Positions 5,737 through 11,147 of a stretch of DNA of 11,147 nucleotides are shown here, one piece after another; position 1 is the first letter of the stretch; the number at the start of each line of letters is the position of its first letter. The stretch comes from Solirubrobacterales bacterium (lineage in GTDB: Bacteria > Actinomycetota > Thermoleophilia > Solirubrobacterales > Solirubrobacteraceae), in NCBI GenBank assembly GCA_009781575.1, contig WQXW01000030.1, forward strand, positions 1 to 11,147, written 5' to 3'. Below the pieces are notes generated by a model. That model had not been told where the DNA came from, searched no databases, and worked only from the letters and a program-made list of their open reading frames with translations. Both the position numbers and the translations under genes were made by a program.

Positions 5737-5742
5737 GAGCCG

Positions 5743-6855
5743 GTGGCCTGGGTGCTCACCATCGCTGGGATCGTCGCGCTGATCGTGCTCCACGAGCTCG
5801 GCCACTTTGTCGTGGCCAAGGCGGTGGGCATGCGCGTGGAGCGCTTCTCGCTCTTCTTCCCGCCGAAGCTGGCCGGCGTGCGCAGGGGGGAGACCGAGTA
5901 CATGATCGGCGCGATCCCGGCGGGGGGCTACGTGAAGATAACCGGCATGGCGCCGTATGAGCGCGACCGGGTCGACCTGCGCGTGGCCGACCGCGCCTAC
6001 TACCTGCAGGCGCCGTGGAAGCGCGTGGCGGTGATCCTCGCCGGGCCTGGCGTAAACCTGCTGATCGCGCTGGCGCTCTTCTGGGCGGTGCTGCTCGCCG
6101 GCGACCTCAACGGTGCCAACACCCTCGAAAACCTCAACTCCACGGTCCAGACGGTCGAAGTGCGCAACACCGTCCACGGGGTGGTGCACGGCGCGCCCGC
6201 GCAGGGGGTGCTGCACCCGGGAGACCGGATCGTCTCGATCGACGGCCGTCCGACCCCGAGCGTGGGCGACGTGCAGCGCGCCGTCGCCGCGCATCGCTGC
6301 GCCCCGCCGCAGGCGAGCGGCTGTCGCGCCGCGACCCCTGTGCGCCTCACGCTGGACCGTGACGGCCACCAGGTGAGCGCGGTTGTGTACCCCCGCTACG
6401 ACGCGGAAGCCAAGCGGATGCTGGTCGGTTTCACATTCGAGGTCGCGCCCAGGCAGTTCGGAGCGGTGGCCGCGCTCGGCGCGTCGGGGCGCGAGATGTG
6501 GCACACCACCACCTCGCTGGTGTCGCGCCTCGGCCAATCCTTCACCAGCGAAAAGGTGCGCGGCGAACTCAAAAGCGTGCTCGGGATCGGCGAAGTCACG
6601 CACGCCGCCGTCTCCCGCGGCGCCGGCTTCGCGCTCGTCGTGCTGGGCTTCGTCTCGCTGGCGCTGGCGGTGATCAACCTCTTCCCCTTCCTGCCGCTCG
6701 ACGGCGGCCACGTGCTGTGGGCGGTGGCCGAAAAGGTGCGCGGCCGGCGCATCTCGCTGGCCGCGATGATGCGCTTCAGCTCAGTGGGGATCGTGCTGCT
6801 GGCGTTCCTCGTGATCAACGGCTGGGCCAACGACATCGGCCGGCTCGGCGGCTGA
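5743..6855 (+). CDS. rseP: RIP metalloprotease RseP (site-2 protease family)
   Basis: This is a membrane-embedded zinc protease that cuts transmembrane substrates, such as anti-sigma factors or signal-peptide remnants, within the bilayer. The 370-residue product has HELGH (17-21) with zinc ligands His17 and His21 and catalytic Glu18 in the first helix. AGPGVN lies in the next hydrophobic segment, a PDZ domain at about 135-235 includes GVLHPGDRIVSIDGRP, and the third ligand is Asp320 in LFPFLPLDGGH. A last membrane helix follows. GTG at 5743 is preferred over an upstream in-frame GTG (5686) because it places HExxH near the N-terminus as in homologues. No Shine-Dalgarno is present. The gene lies downstream of repeat copy 1, and its 3' end overlaps the convergent methyltransferase gene by 75 bp. 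Its substrate is unknown. Confidence 0.95.
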   Translation: MAWVLTIAGIVALIVLHELGHFVVAKAVGMRVERFSLFFPPKLAGVRRGETEYMIGAIPAGGYVKITGMAPYERDRVDLRVADRAYYLQAPWKRVAVILAGPGVNLLIALALFWAVLLAGDLNGANTLENLNSTVQTVEVRNTVHGVVHGAPAQGVLHPGDRIVSIDGRPTPSVGDVQRAVAAHRCAPPQASGCRAATPVRLTLDRDGHQVSAVVYPRYDAEAKRMLVGFTFEVAPRQFGAVAALGASGREMWHTTTSLVSRLGQSFTSEKVRGELKSVLGIGEVTHAAVSRGAGFALVVLGFVSLALAVINLFPFLPLDGGHVLWAVAEKVRGRRISLAAMMRFSSVGIVLLAFLVINGWANDIGRLGG

Positions 6856-7521
6856 GCGCGTCGCGCCGCCGGTCGGCGGCCGGGCGCCGGGTGCCGGGCG
6901 CGTGTCGGGCGCGCGCAGCGAGATCCAGCTCTTGACCAGCGGCCCCACGCGCTCGGCCTGGAGCGGCTCGCCGAACAGCGCCACCATCTCGCGGCGCCCG
7001 AGCAGCGATATCTCCTCCCCCGGCACGCCGGCGCCCAGGCGCCAGTAGAGCGCCCGCGCGCGGGGCCCCAGCCAGTGCGCGCCCGGCAGCAGCGAGTGCG
7101 GCTCGATCGGGAACTCGCGCGCGGGCGTCTGCACGAACCACCCGCGACCGACGCGGCGGATCTCCGCCGCCACGTGCGCGCGCTGGGGGGGAGCGATGTG
7201 CTCCAGCACGCTGCTGCAGTAGACGAGGTCGAAGGAGCGATCGCCGAACGGCAGCCCCACCGTGGCGTCCGCGCGCACGAACGGACCCGGGTAGCCGGCT
7301 CGCTCGTGCACATCGACGCCGGTGATGTCGAGCTGCGGCTCCAGCGCGCGCAACCCCAGCTCCCCGCAGCCGAGATCCAGCACGCGCGCGCCCGCGGCCA
7401 CGCGCGCGAGCGAGAAGAAGCGCGCGTGGCGGCGCGCCCGCGCGCGGGCGGCCAGGGGAGAGGCGAGCCGGGGGAGCGGGCCGCGTGCGGTGCCGTACAC
7501 ATCGGGTGTCGGGCGGGCCAT
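6781..7521 (-). CDS. Class I SAM-dependent methyltransferase (Methyltransf_11-like)
   Basis: The 246-residue product has a seven-beta-strand methyltransferase core: VLDLGCGELGL (motif I, SAM glycine loop), DITGVDVHE (acidic end of strand 2), VRADATVGLPFGDRSFDLVYC (motifs II-III), and SSVLEHI. A C-terminal half with FVQTPAREFPIEPHSLLPG follows. The substrate is unknown. ATG at 7521 is chosen rather than the ATG at 7563, which would lie across the ispG start; a TAACCT hexamer sits 7 nt before it. The last ~40 residues are Pro/Ala/Gly/Arg-rich and look disordered. The final 75 bp lie inside the rseP 3' end on the opposite strand, so the tail may be poorly constrained. It diverges from ispG over 35 bp. 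Confidence 0.85.
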   Translation of the reverse strand: MARPTPDVYGTARGPLPRLASPLAARARARRHARFFSLARVAAGARVLDLGCGELGLRALEPQLDITGVDVHERAGYPGPFVRADATVGLPFGDRSFDLVYCSSVLEHIAPPQRAHVAAEIRRVGRGWFVQTPAREFPIEPHSLLPGAHWLGPRARALYWRLGAGVPGEEISLLGRREMVALFGEPLQAERVGPLVKSWISLRAPDTRPAPGARPPTGGATRSAAEPADVVGPAVDHEERQQHDPH

Positions 7522-7549
7522 CAACGCCAGGTTACGCGGCCCGTACAAT
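7521..7549 (+). promoter_or_regulatory. Putative ispG promoter
   Basis: TACAAT (7544-7549; 5 of 6 match to TATAAT) ends 7 nt before the ispG ATG. A weak TCAACG (7521-7526; 3 of 6) sits 17 bp upstream. Transcription would start at or next to the A of the start codon. Confidence 0.55.
7529..7534 (-). promoter_or_regulatory. -10-like hexamer for the methyltransferase gene
   Basis: TAACCT on the minus strand ends 7 nt before the ATG at 7521. No -35 match at 16-18 bp. The spacing implies a leaderless or nearly leaderless mRNA. Confidence 0.4.
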
Positions 7550-7556
7550 TGAGCCC

Positions 7557-8984
7557 ATGGCATCCGAGCGGCAGGTATCGGTGGGCGGCGTGCTGATCGG
7601 CGGCGGCGCGCCGGTGGCGGTGCAGACGATGACCAAGACCGAGACCGCCAACCTGGCGGCCACGATGGATCAGATCCACACGGTCGCCGAGGCCGGTGCG
7701 GACATCGTGCGCGTGGCGGTGCCGCGCAAGCAGGATGTGGAGGCGCTGCGCACCATCGTCGCGCGCTCGCCGATCCCGGTGATCGCGGACATCCACTTCA
7801 ACCACACGCTGGCGCTCGAGGCGATCGAAGCGGGCGCGCATTGCGTGCGCCTGAACCCCGGCAACATCGGCGGCCCGGAGAAGGTGGGCGAGGTCGTGGA
7901 GCTGGCGCGCCGGCGGAAAACGCCGCTGCGCGTGGGGGTCAACTCGGGCTCGCTGCCCAAGCACCTGCGCCAGCTCGAGTTCGACGATCCCGTGCAGGCG
8001 CTGGTCAGCGCCGCGGTGGAGACCGTGGAACTGATGGAGCGCCTGGACTTCTTCGACTTCAAGCTCTCGATGAAGTCGACCTCGGTGCCCAACACGATCG
8101 CCTCCAACCGGCTGCTCTCGCAGCGGATCCCCTATCCCCTGCACCTCGGCGTGACGGAGGCCGGCACCAAGTGGTCGGGCTCGCTCAAGTCGGCGGTGGG
8201 CCTCGGCACGCTGCTGGCCGACGGGATCGGCGACACGATCCGCATCTCGCTCTCCACCTTCCACGCCGAGGAGGAGGTCAAGGTCGCCTGGGAGATCCTC
8301 AAGGCGCTCAAGCTGCGCGAGCGCGGGCCGGTACTGATCGCCTGCCCCACCTGCGGGCGCCTGCAGTTCGACATGGACACCGTCGTGGCCGAGATCGAGC
8401 GTCGCCTGGAAGCCTACGAGGACCCGATCGAGGTCTCGGTGCTGGGCTGCGCGGTCAACGGCATCGGCGAGGCGCGCCACGCCGACTTCGGCATCACCGG
8501 CGCCAAGGACATGGGCATGATCTACTCCAAGGGCGAGCCGCTGAAGAAGGTGCCCACCGAGCAGCTGGTCGATGAGCTCTTCAAGGAGATCGACCGCTAC
8601 TACGCCGCCGGCCGCAGGGTGCAGCGCGACGAGACGGCCGCCGCCGAGGCGCGCGAGTGGCTCGCCGCCAACGAGGACTCGACCCAGATGACCCCCGAGC
8701 GCATGGCCGCGCTGGAGGCGCAGGCCGCCGAGCAGGACATCGCCGCCGGCGCCCTGCTGGACTCGATGCTCCACGCGCCGCCGCTCGCCGCCGCCCCCGC
8801 CGCCAACGGCGCGCCGGCGGGCAACGGCGCCGCGGACGGCAGCGGCGCGGCGGGCGGCAGTGGCAGGACCGGCGGCGACGACGCCCCGGGCGACGAGCGC
8901 GCCGGCAGCGGATCCAATGCCGGCAAGGCGCCGCTGGACGAGTCGGTCTCCCCGGTGGCGGGGCGGCGCTTCAAGCGCGGCTGA
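7557..8984 (+). CDS. ispG: 4-hydroxy-3-methylbut-2-en-1-yl diphosphate synthase with long C-terminal extension
   Basis: IspG (GcpE) reduces MEcPP to HMBPP with a [4Fe-4S] cluster, the penultimate MEP-pathway step, in the cytoplasm. Cluster ligands are all present: Cys263 and Cys266 in ACPTCGR, Cys298 in LGCAVNGIGEA, and Glu305. Spacing is identical to the E. coli enzyme (offset 7). The N-terminal TIM barrel contains VRVAVP, VIADIHFN and LRVGVNSGSL. ATG at 7557 follows a TACAAT hexamer by 7 nt, with no Shine-Dalgarno. The product is 475 residues, roughly 100 longer than the usual ~370-390. The excess is a charged helix-like segment (about 355-405), a Gly/Ala/Asn/Asp-rich low-complexity stretch (411-457) and a basic end, GRRFKRG. 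Whether the tail is processed or functional is unknown. Confidence 0.97.
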   Translation: MASERQVSVGGVLIGGGAPVAVQTMTKTETANLAATMDQIHTVAEAGADIVRVAVPRKQDVEALRTIVARSPIPVIADIHFNHTLALEAIEAGAHCVRLNPGNIGGPEKVGEVVELARRRKTPLRVGVNSGSLPKHLRQLEFDDPVQALVSAAVETVELMERLDFFDFKLSMKSTSVPNTIASNRLLSQRIPYPLHLGVTEAGTKWSGSLKSAVGLGTLLADGIGDTIRISLSTFHAEEEVKVAWEILKALKLRERGPVLIACPTCGRLQFDMDTVVAEIERRLEAYEDPIEVSVLGCAVNGIGEARHADFGITGAKDMGMIYSKGEPLKKVPTEQLVDELFKEIDRYYAAGRRVQRDETAAAEAREWLAANEDSTQMTPERMAALEAQAAEQDIAAGALLDSMLHAPPLAAAPAANGAPAGNGAADGSGAAGGSGRTGGDDAPGDERAGSGSNAGKAPLDESVSPVAGRRFKRG

Positions 8985-8992
8985 GTTGGCTT

Positions 8993-9034
8993 GGCTGAGC
9001 GGCTGGCGTGTCGCGGCGCCGCCGAGCCTCAGCC
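8993..9034. terminator. Inverted repeat between convergent ispG and sodA
   Basis: GGCTGAG (8993-8999) and CTCAGCC (9028-9034) form a 7-bp perfect stem around a 28-nt GC-rich centre that includes GGCGCC. It starts 9 nt after the ispG stop and runs into the last codons of sodA. There is no U-tract. It is a possible bidirectional terminator. Confidence 0.3.
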
Positions 9035-9634
9035 GGCGGCCTCGAAGCGCTCGGCCACTTTGGCCCAGTCGACCACGTTCCACCAGGCGTCGATGTAGTC
9101 GGGGCGGCGGTTCTGGTAGAGCAGGTAGTAGGCGTGCTCCCACACGTCCACGCCCAGCAGCGGGGTCCTGCCGTCCGAGATGGGGCTGTCCTGGTTGGCG
9201 CTGCCCACCACCGCCAGGCCGGAGCCGTCGTGCACGAGCCACGACCAGCCGGAGCCGAACTGGTTGACCCCCGTTTCCTTCAGCTTGGCCTGGAACTCGG
9301 CGAAGGAGCCGAACGCCTGCGCGATCGCGTCGGCCAGCGCGCCCTGCGGCTCGCCGCCGCCGCCGGGGCGCATGCTCTCCCAGAACATCGTGTGGTTGGC
9401 GTGGCCGCCGCCGTTGTTGCGCACCGCCGTGCGCTTCGCCTCGGGCACCTGCGAGAGGTCGCGCAGCACCTCCTCCACGGGTGTGTCGGCGAGCGGGGTG
9501 CCCTCCAGGGCGGCGTTGGCCTTGTCCACGTAGGCCTGGTGGTGCTTGTCGTGGTGCACTTCCATCGTCTTGCGGTCGATGTGGGGCTCGAGCGCGTCAT
9601 AGGCGTAGGGCAGCGGTGGAACGGAGTAGGCCAC
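9029..9634 (-). CDS. sodA: Superoxide dismutase, Mn-type
   Basis: This enzyme dismutes superoxide to hydrogen peroxide and oxygen in the cytoplasm. The 201-residue product is standard length. Metal ligands are His27 in MEVHHDKHH, His81 in [11 protein letters not shown], and Asp163 and His167 in VDVWEHAYY. Gly at 76-77 and the NQD (147-149) before the third-ligand block are the manganese-type pattern; the iron type usually has Gln near the second ligand instead. Specificity from sequence is a prediction and cambialistic use is possible. Start is GTG at 9634 with AGAAGGAG 7 nt upstream, a clear Shine-Dalgarno. The gene lies between ispG and proS and on the opposite strand to both, so it is presumably its own unit. 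No signal peptide is seen. Confidence 0.95.
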   Translation of the reverse strand: MAYSVPPLPYAYDALEPHIDRKTMEVHHDKHHQAYVDKANAALEGTPLADTPVEEVLRDLSQVPEAKRTAVRNNGGGHANHTMFWESMRPGGGGEPQGALADAIAQAFGSFAEFQAKLKETGVNQFGSGWSWLVHDGSGLAVVGSANQDSPISDGRTPLLGVDVWEHAYYLLYQNRRPDYIDAWWNVVDWAKVAERFEAAG

Positions 9635-9641
9635 GGGGAGC

Positions 9642-9649
9642 TCCTTCTG
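9642..9649 (-). promoter_or_regulatory. Shine-Dalgarno site of sodA
   Basis: AGAAGGAG on the minus strand, 7 nt before GTG at 9634. It settles the start. A poor -10 candidate, TATGAA (9678-9673), lies further upstream without a -35. Confidence 0.7.
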
Positions 9650-9768
9650 GGTCGATGAGTCGATCTGGTGTATTCATATCGCGCTGCACACCGTGGCCGC
9701 ATCGAGGGCTGGCCGAGCGACAACACGCCGCGCGCGGGCCCGTCGGCGAGGAGCGTGGGGTTTCCCGA

Positions 9769-9874
9769 TCGAACACACCTGTCTGAGGCGGCGTTGGGGG
9801 ATTCAAAAAAAGGATTCGTTCCGCGCGGAACCAATCCTCAAAACAAAACACGGAACGGACGGAGCTCGACCGGC
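9769..9874 (+). repeat. 106-bp dispersed intergenic repeat, copy 2
   Basis: Second copy of the element at 5537-5642, same orientation, no gaps, 96 of 106 positions identical by hand. It starts 135 bp beyond the sodA start and ends 125 bp before the proS ATG. The central ~54 bp from GTTGGGGGATTC to AACCAATCC differ at only one base. The rest of the 365-bp gap holds the sodA leader (9635-9680), an unremarkable stretch (9681-9768), and GC-rich sequence with CCGGCGCCGG (9931-9940) and the proS hexamer. Confidence 0.9.
9805..9837 (-). terminator. Hairpin plus U-tract reading leftward, repeat copy 2
   Basis: The same 26-nt palindrome (9812-9837) as in copy 1, followed on the minus strand by seven T residues (9811-9805). 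This is a better U-tract than copy 1 and the most terminator-like structure in the window. It would act on leftward RNA arising between here and proS, where no gene is visible. Confidence 0.6.
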
Positions 9875-9984
9875 CCCCGACCGCCGCCCGGCACTCCGCC
9901 CCCGGCGCTCCGCTCGCAGCCGCGCCCCCGCCGGCGCCGGCCGCCCGCCGACGAGCCGTGTGGGTGGGCGCGCTCAGGGGCACG

Positions 9985-9990
9985 TAGGAT
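9985..9990 (+). promoter_or_regulatory. -10-like hexamer before proS
   Basis: TAGGAT ends 9 nt before the proS ATG. No -35 match at 16-18 bp and no Shine-Dalgarno, consistent with a leaderless start. Confidence 0.45.
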
Positions 9991-9999
9991 TGGCGGGCG

Positions 10000-11147
10000 A
10001 TGACCCGCCTGTCGCAGTACCTGCTGCCCACCGAGCGCGAGGCGCCCGCGGACGCCGAGGCGATCTCGCACAGGCTGATGGTGCGCGCCGGGCTCGTGCG
10101 CCAGATGGCGGCCGGGATCTGGACGTGGCTGCCGGCCGGCTTTCGGGTGCACCAGCGGGTGGCGGCGATCATCCGCGCGGAGATCGACGCGATCGGCGGG
10201 CAGGAGATGCTCATGCCGGTGCTCCAGCCGGCCGAGCTGTGGCAGCGCAGCGGCCGCTTTGGGATCGAGGAGGTGTTCAAGCTCGAGGATCGCCGGGGCG
10301 CGGGGATGGTGCTGGCGATGACCCACGAGGAGGCGGTGACCTTCCACGTGGCACAGCTGGTGCGCTCCTACCGCGACCTGCCGCTGATCCTCTACCACCT
10401 CCAGGTCAAGGAGCGCGACGAGCCCCGGCCGCGCGCCGGCGTGCTGCGCACGCGCGAGTTCGTGATGGCCGACTCCTACACCTTCGACCGCGACGCCGCG
10501 GGGCTGGATGAGCGCTACGCGCTGCACGAGTCCGCCTACGAGCGCATCCTCGAGCGCTGCGGCCTGCGCTTCCACCGCGTCGAGGGCGACGTCGGCATGA
10601 TGGGCGGCGTGGGCGCGCACGAGTACATGGCGCCGTGCGCCGCGGGCGAGAACGAGGTGGCGCTCGCGGGCTCCTATGCGGCCAACATCGAGGTCGCAAG
10701 CGCCGAGGCCGCGCCGGTGGCGGCGGGGCCCGAGCTGCCGGCGCCGGAGCTGGTCTCGACGCCCGGCCTGACCACCGTGGCCGAGGTGGCCGCCTCGCTG
10801 GGGCTCGCCCAGGGCGCGCTGCTGAAGGCCTACCCGGTGGTGCCGCAGGACGGCGGTCCGCTGATGCTGGTGATGGTGCGCGGCGATCATCGCGTCAACG
10901 AGGTCAAGCTCGCACTGGCGCTCGGGCGCGCGAGCCGCCCGGCGCGCGCCGAGGAGATCGCCCACGCGCTCGGCCCCCCGGGCTTCATCGGCCCGGTCGG
11001 CCTCGACGGGCGCGTGGAGATCCTGCTGGACGAGGCGGTCGCCGCGCGCGCGGGCGCTGAGGTGGCGGGTGGCTACGTCACCGGCGCCAACGCGCCCGAC
11101 GCGCATCTGCGGGGCGTGCAGCCGGGCCGCGACTTCGCCTTCCGCGC
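10000..11147 (+). CDS. proS: Prolyl-tRNA synthetase, bacterial type (3' end outside window)
   Basis: ProRS charges tRNA-Pro in the cytoplasm. The frame is open from ATG at 10000 to the window end, giving 382 residues. Class II catalytic elements visible are the motif 1 region AAGIWTWLPAG (37-47) with MPVLQP, THEEAV (108-113), and motif 2 KERDEPRPRAG (137-147) followed by RTREFVMADSYTFD. From about residue 225 comes the bacterial insertion (YbaK-like editing) domain, with LLKAYPVV (Lys276), VRGDHRVNEVK and GYVTGANAPD. That domain is interrupted by the window edge; motif 3 and the anticodon-binding domain are not visible. Oddity: motif 2 reads KERDE where KFRDE or KYRDE is usual, while the Arg139 and Glu141 expected to contact ATP are kept. 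No Shine-Dalgarno; TAGGAT lies 9 nt before the start. Confidence 0.96.
   Translation, partial: MTRLSQYLLPTEREAPADAEAISHRLMVRAGLVRQMAAGIWTWLPAGFRVHQRVAAIIRAEIDAIGGQEMLMPVLQPAELWQRSGRFGIEEVFKLEDRRGAGMVLAMTHEEAVTFHVAQLVRSYRDLPLILYHLQVKERDEPRPRAGVLRTREFVMADSYTFDRDAAGLDERYALHESAYERILERCGLRFHRVEGDVGMMGGVGAHEYMAPCAAGENEVALAGSYAANIEVASAEAAPVAAGPELPAPELVSTPGLTTVAEVAASLGLAQGALLKAYPVVPQDGGPLMLVMVRGDHRVNEVKLALALGRASRPARAEEIAHALGPPGFIGPVGLDGRVEILLDEAVAARAGAEVAGGYVTGANAPDAHLRGVQPGRDFAFR

Noticed and set aside
5427..5738. Open frames through the repeat on both strands, giving similar peptides in the two copies
   Set aside because: The ten mismatches fall evenly over codon positions (about 3, 3 and 4), flanking sequence is unrelated, and there is no consistent start or stop. 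The similar peptides follow from DNA conservation.
8770..8920. Frameshift as the cause of the IspG tail
   Set aside because: The tail is continuous from the core without loss of codon character and runs to a single stop. Low complexity alone is not evidence of an error.
7521..9242. Long minus-strand frame opposite ispG
   Set aside because: No recognisable domain; antisense to a gene with complete catalytic residues.
5537..9874. The repeats as ends of a composite transposon carrying rseP to sodA
   Set aside because: The copies are direct, lack transposase and visible target duplications, and enclose core genes. Dispersed intergenic repeats explain them better.
9769..9985. T-box or other amino-acid riboswitch controlling proS
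   Set aside because: The same element precedes rseP, its hairpin lacks a U-tract in the proS direction, and no T-box sequence is visible.
1..11147. CRISPR array, tRNA, rRNA or phage genes
   Set aside because: No regularly spaced repeats, no cloverleaf or rRNA segments recognised, and no phage proteins in any frame.

Overview
The window is GC-rich, with GTG starts common, closely packed genes and several starts that lack a Shine-Dalgarno sequence. Protein motifs and gene order (frr-uppS-cdsA, dxr, rseP, ispG, proS in one neighbourhood) fit a high-GC actinobacterium, and I would guess the Thermoleophilia/Solirubrobacterales branch. That placement is inference from sequence style, not a database match.

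Layout. (1) Positions 1-2266, rightward: the 3' end of frr, then uppS, cdsA and a DedA-like membrane protein. The stop/start junctions overlap or nearly touch, so this looks like one operon. (2) 2267-2420: an intergenic region with a good promoter and a palindrome, driving a small Ala/Gly-rich membrane protein that has the window's strongest ribosome binding site together with sodA. (3) 2787-3602, leftward: a Cof-type HAD phosphatase, divergent from dxr across only 25 bp. (4) 3628-4779: dxr, converging on a leftward vapBC-type toxin-antitoxin pair (4786-5463). (5) 5464-5742: an intergenic region with the first copy of a 106-bp repeat, then rseP (5743-6855). (6) A leftward class I methyltransferase (6781-7521) overlaps the 3' end of rseP and diverges from ispG (7557-8984) across 35 bp. 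(7) A leftward Mn-type superoxide dismutase (9029-9634), then a 365-bp intergenic region with the second repeat copy, then proS (10000 to the window end, incomplete).

Functionally the core is envelope and isoprenoid metabolism. Dxr and IspG are the second and sixth steps of the MEP pathway to IPP/DMAPP. UppS turns these precursors into the C55 carrier lipid, CdsA makes CDP-diacylglycerol, and RseP is an intramembrane protease. Frr and ProS are translation genes that commonly travel with this set. The vapBC pair, the methyltransferase, the HAD protein and SodA are interposed, mostly on the opposite strand.

The most unusual structure is a pair of 106-bp intergenic elements at 5537-5642 and 9769-9874. 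They align without gaps at 96 of 106 positions. Both lie in the same orientation between a leftward gene and a rightward housekeeping gene (rseP, proS). Each carries a 26-nt near-perfect hairpin whose leftward transcript would end in a U-tract. A second pattern is a -10-like hexamer 6-9 nt before many start codons, suggesting widespread leaderless mRNAs.
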